From positions 1 through 8,326 of the forward strand of contig DASH01000062.1 of NCBI GenBank assembly GCA_002503705.1: DNA of 8,326 bases. The letters run 5' to 3'. The notes under the pieces are model-generated. The model saw only the letters and a list, made by a program, of their open reading frames with translations, ran no database searches and was not told where the DNA came from. A program made the translations under genes and the position numbers. Positions 1 through 5,614 of this stretch are shown piece by piece. Within the stretch, counting starts at the first letter, position 1. The number at the start of each line of letters is the position of its first letter. This stretch comes from Candidatus Woesearchaeota archaeon UBA153. GTDB taxonomy: Archaea; Nanobdellota; Nanobdellia; Woesearchaeales; UBA525.

Positions 1-15
1 GGGGTAAAGGTCGAA

Positions 16-55
16 TTTATTAAGGGCTTTTTTCTTCCTTCGACTCTCGAGGTGA
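16..55 (+). promoter_or_regulatory. TATA box and Shine-Dalgarno of the radical SAM gene
   Basis: A TATA-like TTTATTAA lies at 16-23. Archaeal spacing would put transcription start near 46. GAGGTGA at 49-55 is a strong Shine-Dalgarno match, 10 bases before the ATG at 66. Together they predict a leader of about 20 nt and support that ATG. The promoter assignment is inferred from motif and spacing only. Confidence 0.55.
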
Positions 56-65
56 AAGTCTCTTT

Positions 66-1511
66 ATGGCACGTTCTCCAATAGGCGCGCGAGTCGCGTT
101 CGTCGAGCCGGCAGGCTCTGCCGCGAACGTCTTCGCCAAGTTCATGAAGATTCCTCTCCTCGGCCCCGCCCTCCTCGCCACGATCGCCCAGCGCGCGGGG
201 TACGACGCGACCGTCATCAACGAGAACATCCTTGGCCGCGAACTGACTGATGCGGAGCTCGCTTCGTACGACGTCCTCGGCCTGAGCTGCTTGACGACGA
301 CGGTCGATCGCGGCCGCGCAATCGCCGCGCGCTACAAGCGAGTCCGCGCTGACGCCGGCCTCGAAGCGCGCACTCTTATCGGCGGCATCCACGCGAGCAT
401 GCTGCCGAACGATGTCGTGAACGACTTCGACCACGTCGTGCTCCGTGAAGCCGAACACGTCATCCTCCCGCTTCTTGATGGTTCCCTCGACAGCAAAATC
501 GTGCATGGTTCGCGCATCGAGAACCTTGACGAGCTCCCCATCCCTGATTTCACTCTGGTGGCGGGCCTGGATCGGATTCGGACTCGGCCGTTGATGAAGT
601 CGCGCGGCTGTCCTTACGACTGCAAATTCTGTTCTGTCACGGGGATGTTCGGCAAGGCGTATCGAAGCCAGACGCCGGAACGGGTCATGGCGGAGCTCTC
701 AACGTACACGAACGGGACGGTCTTCATCGCTGATGACAACTTCGCGATTAATCTCCGCGATACGCATCGTCTCCTCGACCTGATGCGCGCAGCAGGTTTT
801 GACCTTCCGTGGTCGGCGCAAGTCCGCACCGACTTGACGAAGCACCCGGAAATCGTCGCGAAGATGCGGGCCGCTGGCTGTCATACTGTCTACGTCGGCC
901 TTGAATCAATCAACCCTTCCGCTCTTCTCGAGATGGGAAAGGGCCAGACGGTCCAGGACATCGTCCGCTCGCTGAACGTCTTCCACGACAACGGGATGAT
1001 GGTGCACGGCATGTTCATCCTCGGGAGCGATTCCGACACGAAAGACACGTTCGCGCGGACGTCTGAATTCTGCTTGGAGAACAGGGTGGATTTCGTCCAG
1101 TACGCCATCTTGACGCCGCTTCCCGGCTCTGAGACGTATACGGCGCTCGAGAGTGCAGGGCGATTGCTGCACAAAGACTGGCAGTTCTACGATGGCTTGC
1201 ACGCGGTCTTTCAGCCGCGTCACATGACGCCGCACGAGCTTCAGCAAGGGATGATCAAGTGCTTCAGCGACTTCTACTCGTACACGAACGGCGTGTTCGA
1301 CTCGTTGCGGACGAGCCTCCGCACCGCGGCGACGACGCTGCAGCACTTCTATTCGTTGTACTCGAACGCGTACTTCCCTTCGTTCCGTCCCGCCATGACG
1401 AAATTCGTCGGCAGCCACATCGTCTCAGAATGGCTCGAGACGAACAAGGACTACTTCAACTATCTTCGTACCGCGGTGCCGGGGTCGCTCACGAAGCCCC
1501 GAGGCGTTTGA
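66..1511 (+). CDS. B12-binding-type radical SAM protein
   Basis: This 481-residue protein has the layout of cobalamin-binding-domain radical SAM enzymes (class B-like). Residues about 8-140 form a Rossmann-like N-terminal domain with GGIHASMLP (106-114), matching the GG-H-x-x-x-x-P element of these proteins. The radical SAM core starts at SRGCPYDCKFC (179-189); Cys182, Cys186 and Cys189 form the CxxxCxxC motif that binds the 4Fe-4S cluster and SAM. Further family marks are ADDNF (222-226), VGLES (277-281) and LTPLPGSE (349-356). A C-terminal part of about 110 residues is less recognisable and rich in aromatic residues. The DxHxxG cobalamin signature is absent, as in many members, so cobalamin use is inferred from family resemblance. 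Relatives carry out methylations and ring rearrangements on lipids, tetrapyrroles or natural products; the substrate cannot be read from sequence. It is a single gene with its own promoter, and its 3' end overlaps the convergent RNase HII gene. Confidence 0.92.
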   Translation: MARSPIGARVAFVEPAGSAANVFAKFMKIPLLGPALLATIAQRAGYDATVINENILGRELTDAELASYDVLGLSCLTTTVDRGRAIAARYKRVRADAGLEARTLIGGIHASMLPNDVVNDFDHVVLREAEHVILPLLDGSLDSKIVHGSRIENLDELPIPDFTLVAGLDRIRTRPLMKSRGCPYDCKFCSVTGMFGKAYRSQTPERVMAELSTYTNGTVFIADDNFAINLRDTHRLLDLMRAAGFDLPWSAQVRTDLTKHPEIVAKMRAAGCHTVYVGLESINPSALLEMGKGQTVQDIVRSLNVFHDNGMMVHGMFILGSDSDTKDTFARTSEFCLENRVDFVQYAILTPLPGSETYTALESAGRLLHKDWQFYDGLHAVFQPRHMTPHELQQGMIKCFSDFYSYTNGVFDSLRTSLRTAATTLQHFYSLYSNAYFPSFRPAMTKFVGSHIVSEWLETNKDYFNYLRTAVPGSLTKPRGV

Positions 1512-2394
1512 GAATCGTTTCAGTCTCTGCTTTCTTCTTGCCTTGCACGAGGAGTTTCCCCGTCGTGTACTTGATGACGGTCGCGTCCGGGCCGTTCATC
1601 CGGACGAGCTCGTACTGCGTTTTCGGCTCGGCGTAGGAGAAGCCGTGCGCGAGGAGCTTGTCGTACATTATTTTCATATCACGTTCGAGCTTCGGCGTTT
1701 TCGGCTTCTCGAACCCTGCGAACGCGCCGAGCGTCGCCTGCCCGGCCGCGCCGGCGAGGTTCTTGTAGCTCGCCCAGGACGTGCGGAAGATGCTCCGGAG
1801 CTCCTTCTTCCGGTAGTTCTCGCGCAGGAACTGCTGCGTGAGCGGGTCAGCGGGATAGCCGGAGCCGAGATTGGCGTTCAGCTTCCGTTTGAGCTGCTCG
1901 ATTTCCCGGTCGCGCGTCACTTTCGCGATAATGGAGGCCGCGCCGACGACCGGATAGCGCTCGTCCGCCTTGTTCTCCGCGATGAGCTCGACATCCTCTT
2001 TGAGGATGCGGGCGAGCTCGTCCGCGTACTTCTTCGTGTTCGTCGTCGGGCAATCGATATACGCCGTCGTGACCTTCTCGTCCTTGAGCGCCGCTGTGAT
2101 GAGCGTCGCCGTCGTCCGCTGCTCGAGTTTGTTGAGATTGTCGTGCTCGCCCTCGACGGCGGCGTCGATCTCCGCCGGGCTCAGGAGGATGACGGAGAAT
2201 CCAATCGTCCCTTTTTCTTTCAACGATTCGAGGCGTTCGAAAACCTCCTCTCGCTGCTGCGGCGTCAGCTGCTTCGAGTCCTTGCATCCGACTTTGCGCA
2301 AGAGCTCCTCGTCCTCAGTCCAGCACGACGCCATCGCCATCGGTCCGATGACGGGGCCCCTGCCTGCTTCCTCGACGCCGCAGATCCATGCCAT
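1489..2394 (-). CDS. rnhB: Ribonuclease HII with a C-terminal TBP-like (RNase HIII-type) domain
   Basis: RNase HII cleaves RNA in RNA/DNA hybrids and at single ribonucleotides embedded in DNA. Visible family motifs are GVEEAGRGPVIGP (6-18, including the GRG loop), KDSKQL (38-43), AYIDCP (111-116), ENKADERYPVVGAASIIAK (140-158) and LGSGYPADPLT (176-186), whose Tyr180 matches the conserved junction-sensing Tyr. The catalytic set aligns as Glu8, Glu9, Asp114, Asp144; the first is normally Asp, and the codon is clearly GAG. The 301 residues exceed the usual archaeal 200-240. The extra C-terminal part (about 235-301) ends in YELV...PDATVIKYTTGKLLVQGK, resembling the substrate-binding TBP-like domain (DUF3378) found at the N-terminus of bacterial RNase HIII. 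The ATG at 2394 lies about 27 bases from a TATA box, so the mRNA is probably leaderless. The 3' end overlaps the convergent radical SAM gene by 23 bp. Confidence 0.95.
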   Translation of the reverse strand: MAWICGVEEAGRGPVIGPMAMASCWTEDEELLRKVGCKDSKQLTPQQREEVFERLESLKEKGTIGFSVILLSPAEIDAAVEGEHDNLNKLEQRTTATLITAALKDEKVTTAYIDCPTTNTKKYADELARILKEDVELIAENKADERYPVVGAASIIAKVTRDREIEQLKRKLNANLGSGYPADPLTQQFLRENYRKKELRSIFRTSWASYKNLAGAAGQATLGAFAGFEKPKTPKLERDMKIMYDKLLAHGFSYAEPKTQYELVRMNGPDATVIKYTTGKLLVQGKKKAETETILKRLGAS

Positions 2395-2416
2395 GGCGGG
2401 TTTTACTGTTCAGCCC

Positions 2417-2425
2417 TATAAAAAA
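2417..2425 (-). promoter_or_regulatory. TATA box of the RNase HII gene (leaderless start)
   Basis: On the minus strand this reads TTTTTTATA, centred about 27 bases before the RNase HII ATG. That spacing predicts transcription starting at or next to the start codon, and no Shine-Dalgarno is seen. The same bases read TATAAAAAA on the plus strand and could act in that direction, but the start would then fall inside the left arm of the neighbouring inverted repeat. As T6 on the minus strand they could also end a transcript coming from the right. Confidence 0.5.
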
Positions 2426-2437
2426 GTAGTCATTCGG

Positions 2438-2565
2438 GACGACGGTACTGTCCTGCTCACACCTGCTTTGTCCGCGGATTGGCGACATTCCCCGGCTGGG
2501 GCCTCCCCCTTGTCGCCTCGAATTTCGCATCGTTAGTGTTCGCCCGTAAGGACAGTGCCGTCGTC
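2438..2565. repeat. 128-bp element with 16-bp terminal inverted repeats
   Basis: This spacer between the RNase HII and zinc-ribbon genes is closed by a 16-bp inverted repeat. The left arm is GACGACGGTACTGTCC (2438-2453) and the right arm GGACAGTGCCGTCGTC (2550-2565). One position differs and would be a G-U pair in RNA. An inner perfect 7-bp repeat, GGCGACA (2481-2487) with TGTCGCC (2511-2517), encloses CCCC-GGCT-GGGG (2490-2501). The 8-bp palindrome TCCGCGGA sits at 2471-2478. CGGG occurs at both outer edges (2435-2438 and 2565-2568), like a 4-bp target duplication. It could be a structured non-coding RNA or a small non-autonomous mobile element. I see no convincing ORF inside, and no match to 5S, SRP, RNase P RNA or tRNA hallmarks. 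Confidence 0.6.
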
Positions 2566-2602
2566 GGGCGAAGAGATGCTGCACTCATCGCGATGTAGAA
2601 CG

Positions 2603-2607
2603 AAAAA
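2603..2607 (-). terminator. Oligo-T terminator after the zinc-ribbon gene
   Basis: A run of five T on the minus strand starts four bases after the stop codon of the 2611-2952 gene. Oligo-T runs are typical archaeal termination signals. A 10-bp palindrome, CATCGCGATG, follows at 2586-2595. The call rests on position and composition only. Confidence 0.35.
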
Positions 2608-2610
2608 CTC

Positions 2611-2952
2611 TCACACTTTCTTCTCGTCCTTCTTCTTCTCCTGCGGAACGATGCGCATCTTGATCGTCGAGAAGGAGTTGAGAACGGTGGAGTGGTCGTT
2701 GCGCTCTTCCAGATGCTCCCTCATGTGGTCGGTGTTGTGCTTCTTGAACGAGTCCGCCATCGCGCTCCCGTCGGGGAGGAAGAGGCCGCCGCCAAAATCA
2801 TCTTTGCGGAACTCGATGTGGTACCCGCACTGTTCGCAATCGCCGACGATATAATGCATGTGGTTCAGGAAGAGGCTGAAGAACTTCGCGTGATGCTCCT
2901 GTCTGCAGGAAGGACACATGTGTTCCAGGTGGTCTTCAAGCGAGGTGTGCAT
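2611..2952 (-). CDS. Small zinc-ribbon protein of unknown function
   Basis: This encodes a 113-residue protein that I cannot assign to a named family. Two CxxC pairs, CPSC (Cys13, Cys16) and CEQC (Cys39, Cys42), with Gly43 after the second, form a likely four-Cys zinc ribbon. The protein is unusually rich in His (for example 18-33 and 72-80). It has a Gly-rich turn, DDFGGGLFLPDG (51-62), and a charged helix-like stretch (66-86). It ends in a Lys/Glu tail (105-112). No signal peptide or membrane segment is visible, so it is probably cytoplasmic. Such ribbons often bind nucleic acid or act as small subunits, but nothing here decides the role. GGAG at 2961-2964, eight bases before the ATG, supports this start. 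It has its own TATA box and is followed by an oligo-T run, so it is probably a single-gene unit. Confidence 0.8.
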   Translation of the reverse strand: MHTSLEDHLEHMCPSCRQEHHAKFFSLFLNHMHYIVGDCEQCGYHIEFRKDDFGGGLFLPDGSAMADSFKKHNTDHMREHLEERNDHSTVLNSFSTIKMRIVPQEKKKDEKKV

Positions 2953-2960
2953 GCCGCGGT

Positions 2961-3020
2961 CTCCGTTCTCTCTTCATTCCGAACGCAAAACGCTCTCGAG
3001 GTCGCGCTCGCTATTTAAGC
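2961..3020 (-). promoter_or_regulatory. TATA box and Shine-Dalgarno of the zinc-ribbon gene
   Basis: The minus strand reads GCTTAAATAG at 3011-3020, a good archaeal TATA box predicting a start near 2989. GGAG at 2961-2964 is eight bases from the ATG, giving a leader of about 36 nt. The box lies in the 97-bp spacer after the glutamate dehydrogenase stop, where I see no oligo-T run, so some read-through from that gene is possible. Confidence 0.5.
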
Positions 3021-3048
3021 ATTGCGCCAGATTCCCGTTGTCGCGCGC

Positions 3049-4413
3049 TCATTTCGTCCGGTACTGGTCTTCCGTCCCCTTCGCTTCGATCGCCGCGACG
3101 ATGCGGCTGATCGCGTGGACGAACGCGGCGTCGCGCATCGTGCAGCCCTTCTGGCGCATCACGTCATAGATGGAGTGGAACGCGGGCACGATGATCTTTT
3201 CGAGCTTGTCGAACACTTCCGCTTCAGTCCAGTAATACCCTTGCTTGTTCTGCACCCATTCGAAATAGCTGACGGTGACGCCGCCGCTGTTCGCGAGCAC
3301 GTCGGGGACGACGAGGATTTTCTTCTTCGCGAGGATTTCGTCCGCTTCCGGAGCGGTGGGGCCGTTCGCGACCTCGAGCACCATCTTCGCTTTCACCTTG
3401 TCGGCGTTCTTCGCCGTGAGCTGGTTCTCCAACGCGGCAGGAACGAGCACGTCCACCGGGAGCTCGAGGATCTCCTCGTTCGAGATCTCCTTGTGCTCTT
3501 TGCCGTAGCAGACGGTGCCTTGACAGTGGACGCCGTTCAGCATCCCTTTGCCTTCCTTGACCTTGAGGAGGTGGTGCGGGTCCAACCCTTCCGGATCGTA
3601 CACGCCGCCCTTGCTGTCGCTCACCGCGACGACCTTGTAGCCGGCGTCGTGCAGCATCAGCGCGAGGTTCGCGCCAGCATTGCCGAACCCTTGGACGGCG
3701 ATCGTCGCGTCCTTCCGCAATCCCGTCGCCGCGGCGGCTTCGCGGAAGACGTAGAACGCGCCCTTCGCCGTTGCGGTGTCGCGGCCGAGGCTGCCGCCGA
3801 GCGGGATGGGCTTGCCGGTGATGACTGCCGGTTGGTATTTTCGAGTGATGATGCCGTACTCGTCCGCCATCCACCCCATGATGAGCTCGTTCGTGTACAC
3901 GTCAGGAGCGGGCACGTCCTTGTCCGGGCCGACGACGTCGGCGAGCGCGCGGATGTACCCTCTGCTCAAGCGCTCGAGCTCGTGCTTGGAGAGCTTCTTC
4001 GGATCGAGGATGATGCCGCCCTTGCCGCCGCCGTACGGGATGCCCGCGACCGCGCACTTGATCGTCATCCAGAACGCCAACGCTTTGACTTCGCTCAGCG
4101 TGACGCCGGGATGGTAGCGGATGCCGCCCTTCGTCGGGCCGCGCGCGTCATTGTACCTGACGCGGTAGCCGGTGAAGACCCGCAACGAGCCATCGTCCAT
4201 CCTGACGGGGAGGGAGACTTCGACGACTTCCTTCGGCTTGGCGAGAATCTGCTTGGCGTCGTTGCTCACGCTCAAGTACTGGTACGCGTGGTCGAGCTGC
4301 TTCATCGCGTTCCCGAAGACGTCCGGAATTTCCGCGTGCTTTGTTTCAAGGTTCTTTGATGCAACGTGCTTTGTTTCAACGTGCTTTGCTTCGGCGTGTT
4401 TGTCAGTAGTCAT
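3049..4413 (-). CDS. gdhA: Glutamate dehydrogenase (Glu/Leu/Phe/Val family)
   Basis: This cytoplasmic enzyme, normally a hexamer, converts glutamate reversibly to 2-oxoglutarate and ammonia with NAD(P)(H). The protein is 454 residues, and from about residue 31 it follows hyperthermophile GDHs closely. Landmarks are ARGPTKGGIRYHP (90-102, Lys95), Lys119, PYGGGKGG (126-133, catalytic Lys131), PAPDVYTN (169-176, Asp171), the Rossmann loop GFGNAG (242-247), VAVSDSKGG (262-270) and EVANGPTAPEAD (347-358). The Leu/Val branch is less likely because the spacing and the glutamate-type ITGKP-GGS segment fit GDH. Cofactor choice is open: Asp266 after the second strand would favour NAD, but related GDHs with this residue use NADP. 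Odd feature: a tail of about 30 residues made of K-H-x-E-like repeats precedes the conserved start. AAAGGTGG, six bases before the ATG at 4413, supports that start and so the tail. Confidence 0.96.
   Translation of the reverse strand: MTTDKHAEAKHVETKHVASKNLETKHAEIPDVFGNAMKQLDHAYQYLSVSNDAKQILAKPKEVVEVSLPVRMDDGSLRVFTGYRVRYNDARGPTKGGIRYHPGVTLSEVKALAFWMTIKCAVAGIPYGGGKGGIILDPKKLSKHELERLSRGYIRALADVVGPDKDVPAPDVYTNELIMGWMADEYGIITRKYQPAVITGKPIPLGGSLGRDTATAKGAFYVFREAAAATGLRKDATIAVQGFGNAGANLALMLHDAGYKVVAVSDSKGGVYDPEGLDPHHLLKVKEGKGMLNGVHCQGTVCYGKEHKEISNEEILELPVDVLVPAALENQLTAKNADKVKAKMVLEVANGPTAPEADEILAKKKILVVPDVLANSGGVTVSYFEWVQNKQGYYWTEAEVFDKLEKIIVPAFHSIYDVMRQKGCTMRDAAFVHAISRIVAAIEAKGTEDQYRTK
4336..4395 (-). 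repeat. Four tandem 15-bp repeats in the 5' end of gdhA
   Basis: Four 15-bp units run without gaps at 4336-4350, 4351-4365, 4366-4380 and 4381-4395. On the coding strand each encodes five residues: AEAKH, VETKH, VASKN, LETKH. The first and third plus-strand units (GTGCTTTGTTTCAAG and ...CAAC) differ by one base; the other two are more diverged. They encode most of the extra N-terminal tail of the glutamate dehydrogenase. A unit length that is a multiple of three lets copy number change without a frameshift. Confidence 0.85.
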
Positions 4414-4419
4414 GAGATG

Positions 4420-4497
4420 CCACCTTTGTTTTTCTCCTTCGAACCCCCAACGATGTTCTGACGGTTCGTCTCGAGAGTTGACGGGTGGTTTTTAAAA
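4420..4497 (-). promoter_or_regulatory. TATA box and Shine-Dalgarno of gdhA
   Basis: The minus strand reads TTTTAAAAA at 4489-4497, a TATA-like box predicting a start near 4466 and a leader of about 50 nt. AAAGGTGG at 4420-4427 is a strong Shine-Dalgarno, six bases from the ATG. No clear operator is visible between them. Confidence 0.5.
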
Positions 4498-4514
4498 CGT
4501 TTGCCGAGAGGTGC

Positions 4515-4529
4515 GAGAAAAAGACGAAA
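4515..4529 (-). terminator. T-rich terminator after the methionine aminopeptidase gene
   Basis: The minus strand reads TTTCGTCTTTTTCTC about 65-80 bases past the aminopeptidase stop codon and just upstream of the gdhA TATA box. This fits an archaeal T-tract terminator separating the two transcripts. The remaining spacer (4530-4594) shows no ORF with a usable start. Confidence 0.3.
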
Positions 4530-4594
4530 CCTGCACGACCACGATGGCTGGCGGCCACTTCGTCGCACGTCGACCGCGTTCTTCCCGGGAGCGC

Positions 4595-5509
4595 TCACTC
4601 TTCATCCGTCGTCAGTATCCTCGCTCCATCTTTCATGATGAGAATCGTGTGCTCGCTCTGCGAGACGAGGCCGCGTGCTTGCTCGACGAGCGGCGGGTAC
4701 TCGTGCAACACGCCAGCGAGCTTCAACTGCTTGAGCGCGAGCGCGGTCTTGCCGGCGCCGAGCTCCGCGCTCAGCCAGCGCGTCGTGAACGGCAACCCTT
4801 GCCAGCGCCGGATGACATCCAACGCTTCCCGCGCGTACGGGCTCCGCACCGGCTTGTTCGCGGCGAGCGCGAAGAGCGTCGCGTCACTCCCGTTCCGCAC
4901 GCTTCCGGAACCCGTCGTCGCGAACGGCTCGACCGCGACGACCATGCCCTCCAAGAGGGGCCGATCGTCGTGGTTCGCGTAATTCGGAATTGACGGCGCG
5001 GTGTGGATTTGGAACCTGCCGAGGCCGTGGCCGCTCAAGTTGCGGATTGGCTGGAAGCCGCGCTTCACAATCTCCCGTTCGATAGCCGCGCCAAGCTCAT
5101 GCGGCGTGACTCCCGCCTTGGCGATCTTGATCGCCGCGTCGCGCGCAGCCCGGCTCGCTTCGATGAGCCGTTCGTGCTCTTTATTCTGCGGGGCGAGCGA
5201 GACCGTCACCGCGTTGTCCCCGACGTACCCGTCCACGTGAACGCCGACGTCGAGCTTGACGAGCTGTCCGCGCGTGAAGACGGTCATGTCGTCCTCGAGC
5301 GGGCAGGAGTGCGCGGCAGTCTCGTCGATGCTCGCTTGCGCGGGGAACGCGGGCTTGCCGCCGCGCTTCTCGATGAACGCTTCGACCTCGTCGAGAACGT
5401 CCCGGACGACCGCGCCCTCCTTGACGAGGCTCGCGCCGTGCGCGAGCGCTCTCGCGGCGATACGTCCCGCCTTTTCGTACTTCGCGAGCGTCTCCGCGTC
5501 GATTGTCAT
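4595..5509 (-). CDS. map: Methionine aminopeptidase, type II (archaeal)
   Basis: This cytoplasmic metalloenzyme removes the initiator Met from nascent proteins. The 304 residues align along the whole length with archaeal type IIa enzymes (about 295). Visible landmarks are GGKPAFP (50-56), ETAAHSCP with His67, the metal ligands Asp87 in KLDVGVHVDG and Asp98 in GDNAVTV, His161 in NLSGHGLGR, Glu194 in VAVEPFA and Glu286 in SQSEHTI. The type II insertion before the C-terminus (about 205-275, including LPFTTRWL) is present, so it is not type I. The chosen ATG at 5509 has AAGGGTG (5517-5523) seven bases upstream and begins where relatives begin. An in-frame GTG at 5551 would add 14 residues with no counterpart. 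The gene diverges from the arginine decarboxylase gene and appears to share its TATA element. Confidence 0.96.
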   Translation of the reverse strand: MTIDAETLAKYEKAGRIAARALAHGASLVKEGAVVRDVLDEVEAFIEKRGGKPAFPAQASIDETAAHSCPLEDDMTVFTRGQLVKLDVGVHVDGYVGDNAVTVSLAPQNKEHERLIEASRAARDAAIKIAKAGVTPHELGAAIEREIVKRGFQPIRNLSGHGLGRFQIHTAPSIPNYANHDDRPLLEGMVVAVEPFATTGSGSVRNGSDATLFALAANKPVRSPYAREALDVIRRWQGLPFTTRWLSAELGAGKTALALKQLKLAGVLHEYPPLVEQARGLVSQSEHTILIMKDGARILTTDEE

Positions 5510-5516
5510 GGACGAG

Positions 5517-5555
5517 CACCCTTCGAATCTCGCCAGTCGCCGACTCGCCACTGGT
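5517..5555 (-). promoter_or_regulatory. Leader of map: Shine-Dalgarno and small palindrome
   Basis: AAGGGTG at 5517-5523 fixes the start of the methionine aminopeptidase. Upstream in the predicted leader, AGTCG-C-CGACT (5535-5545) is a perfect 11-bp palindrome, and CCAGT (5533-5537) with ACTGG (5550-5554) forms a second small inverted repeat. These may fold in the leader RNA or bind a protein. Both are short and could be chance. Confidence 0.35.
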
Positions 5556-5575
5556 CAGTTACCGTCATAGGATTT

Positions 5576-5590
5576 CGAAAACTATAAAAG
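5576..5590. promoter_or_regulatory. Shared divergent BRE/TATA between map and the arginine decarboxylase gene
   Basis: The plus strand reads CGAAAACTATAAAAG, a BRE-like GAAAAC followed by a TATA box centred near 5586. This is 29 bases before the decarboxylase ATG, so that mRNA should be leaderless or nearly so. The minus strand reads CTTTTATAG and is the only TATA-like sequence in the 105-bp spacer suited to map, predicting a leader of about 50 nt. The BRE side favours plus-strand firing. Use in both directions is an inference. Confidence 0.5.
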
Positions 5591-5614
5591 TGTTGTGCTG
5601 TTGCCACGCGCATC

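Noticed and set aside
2438..2565. 5S rRNA, tRNA, SRP RNA or RNase P RNA
   Set aside because: The length and paired ends invite these calls, but the internal sequence lacks their conserved stretches, such as a T-loop GTTCRANNC or the RNase P GAGGAAAGTCC region.
3022..4359. Long plus-strand ORF antisense to glutamate dehydrogenase, and similar long antisense ORFs at 1543-2421, 5003-5587 and 7512-8243
   Set aside because: They are Arg/Asp/Val-rich translations expected opposite GC-rich genes, with no motifs. The opposing frames carry clear enzyme signatures.
5510..5551. Aminopeptidase start at the GTG at 5551
   Set aside because: The ATG at 5509 has a good Shine-Dalgarno and matches the usual family start; the extra 14 residues look like translated leader.
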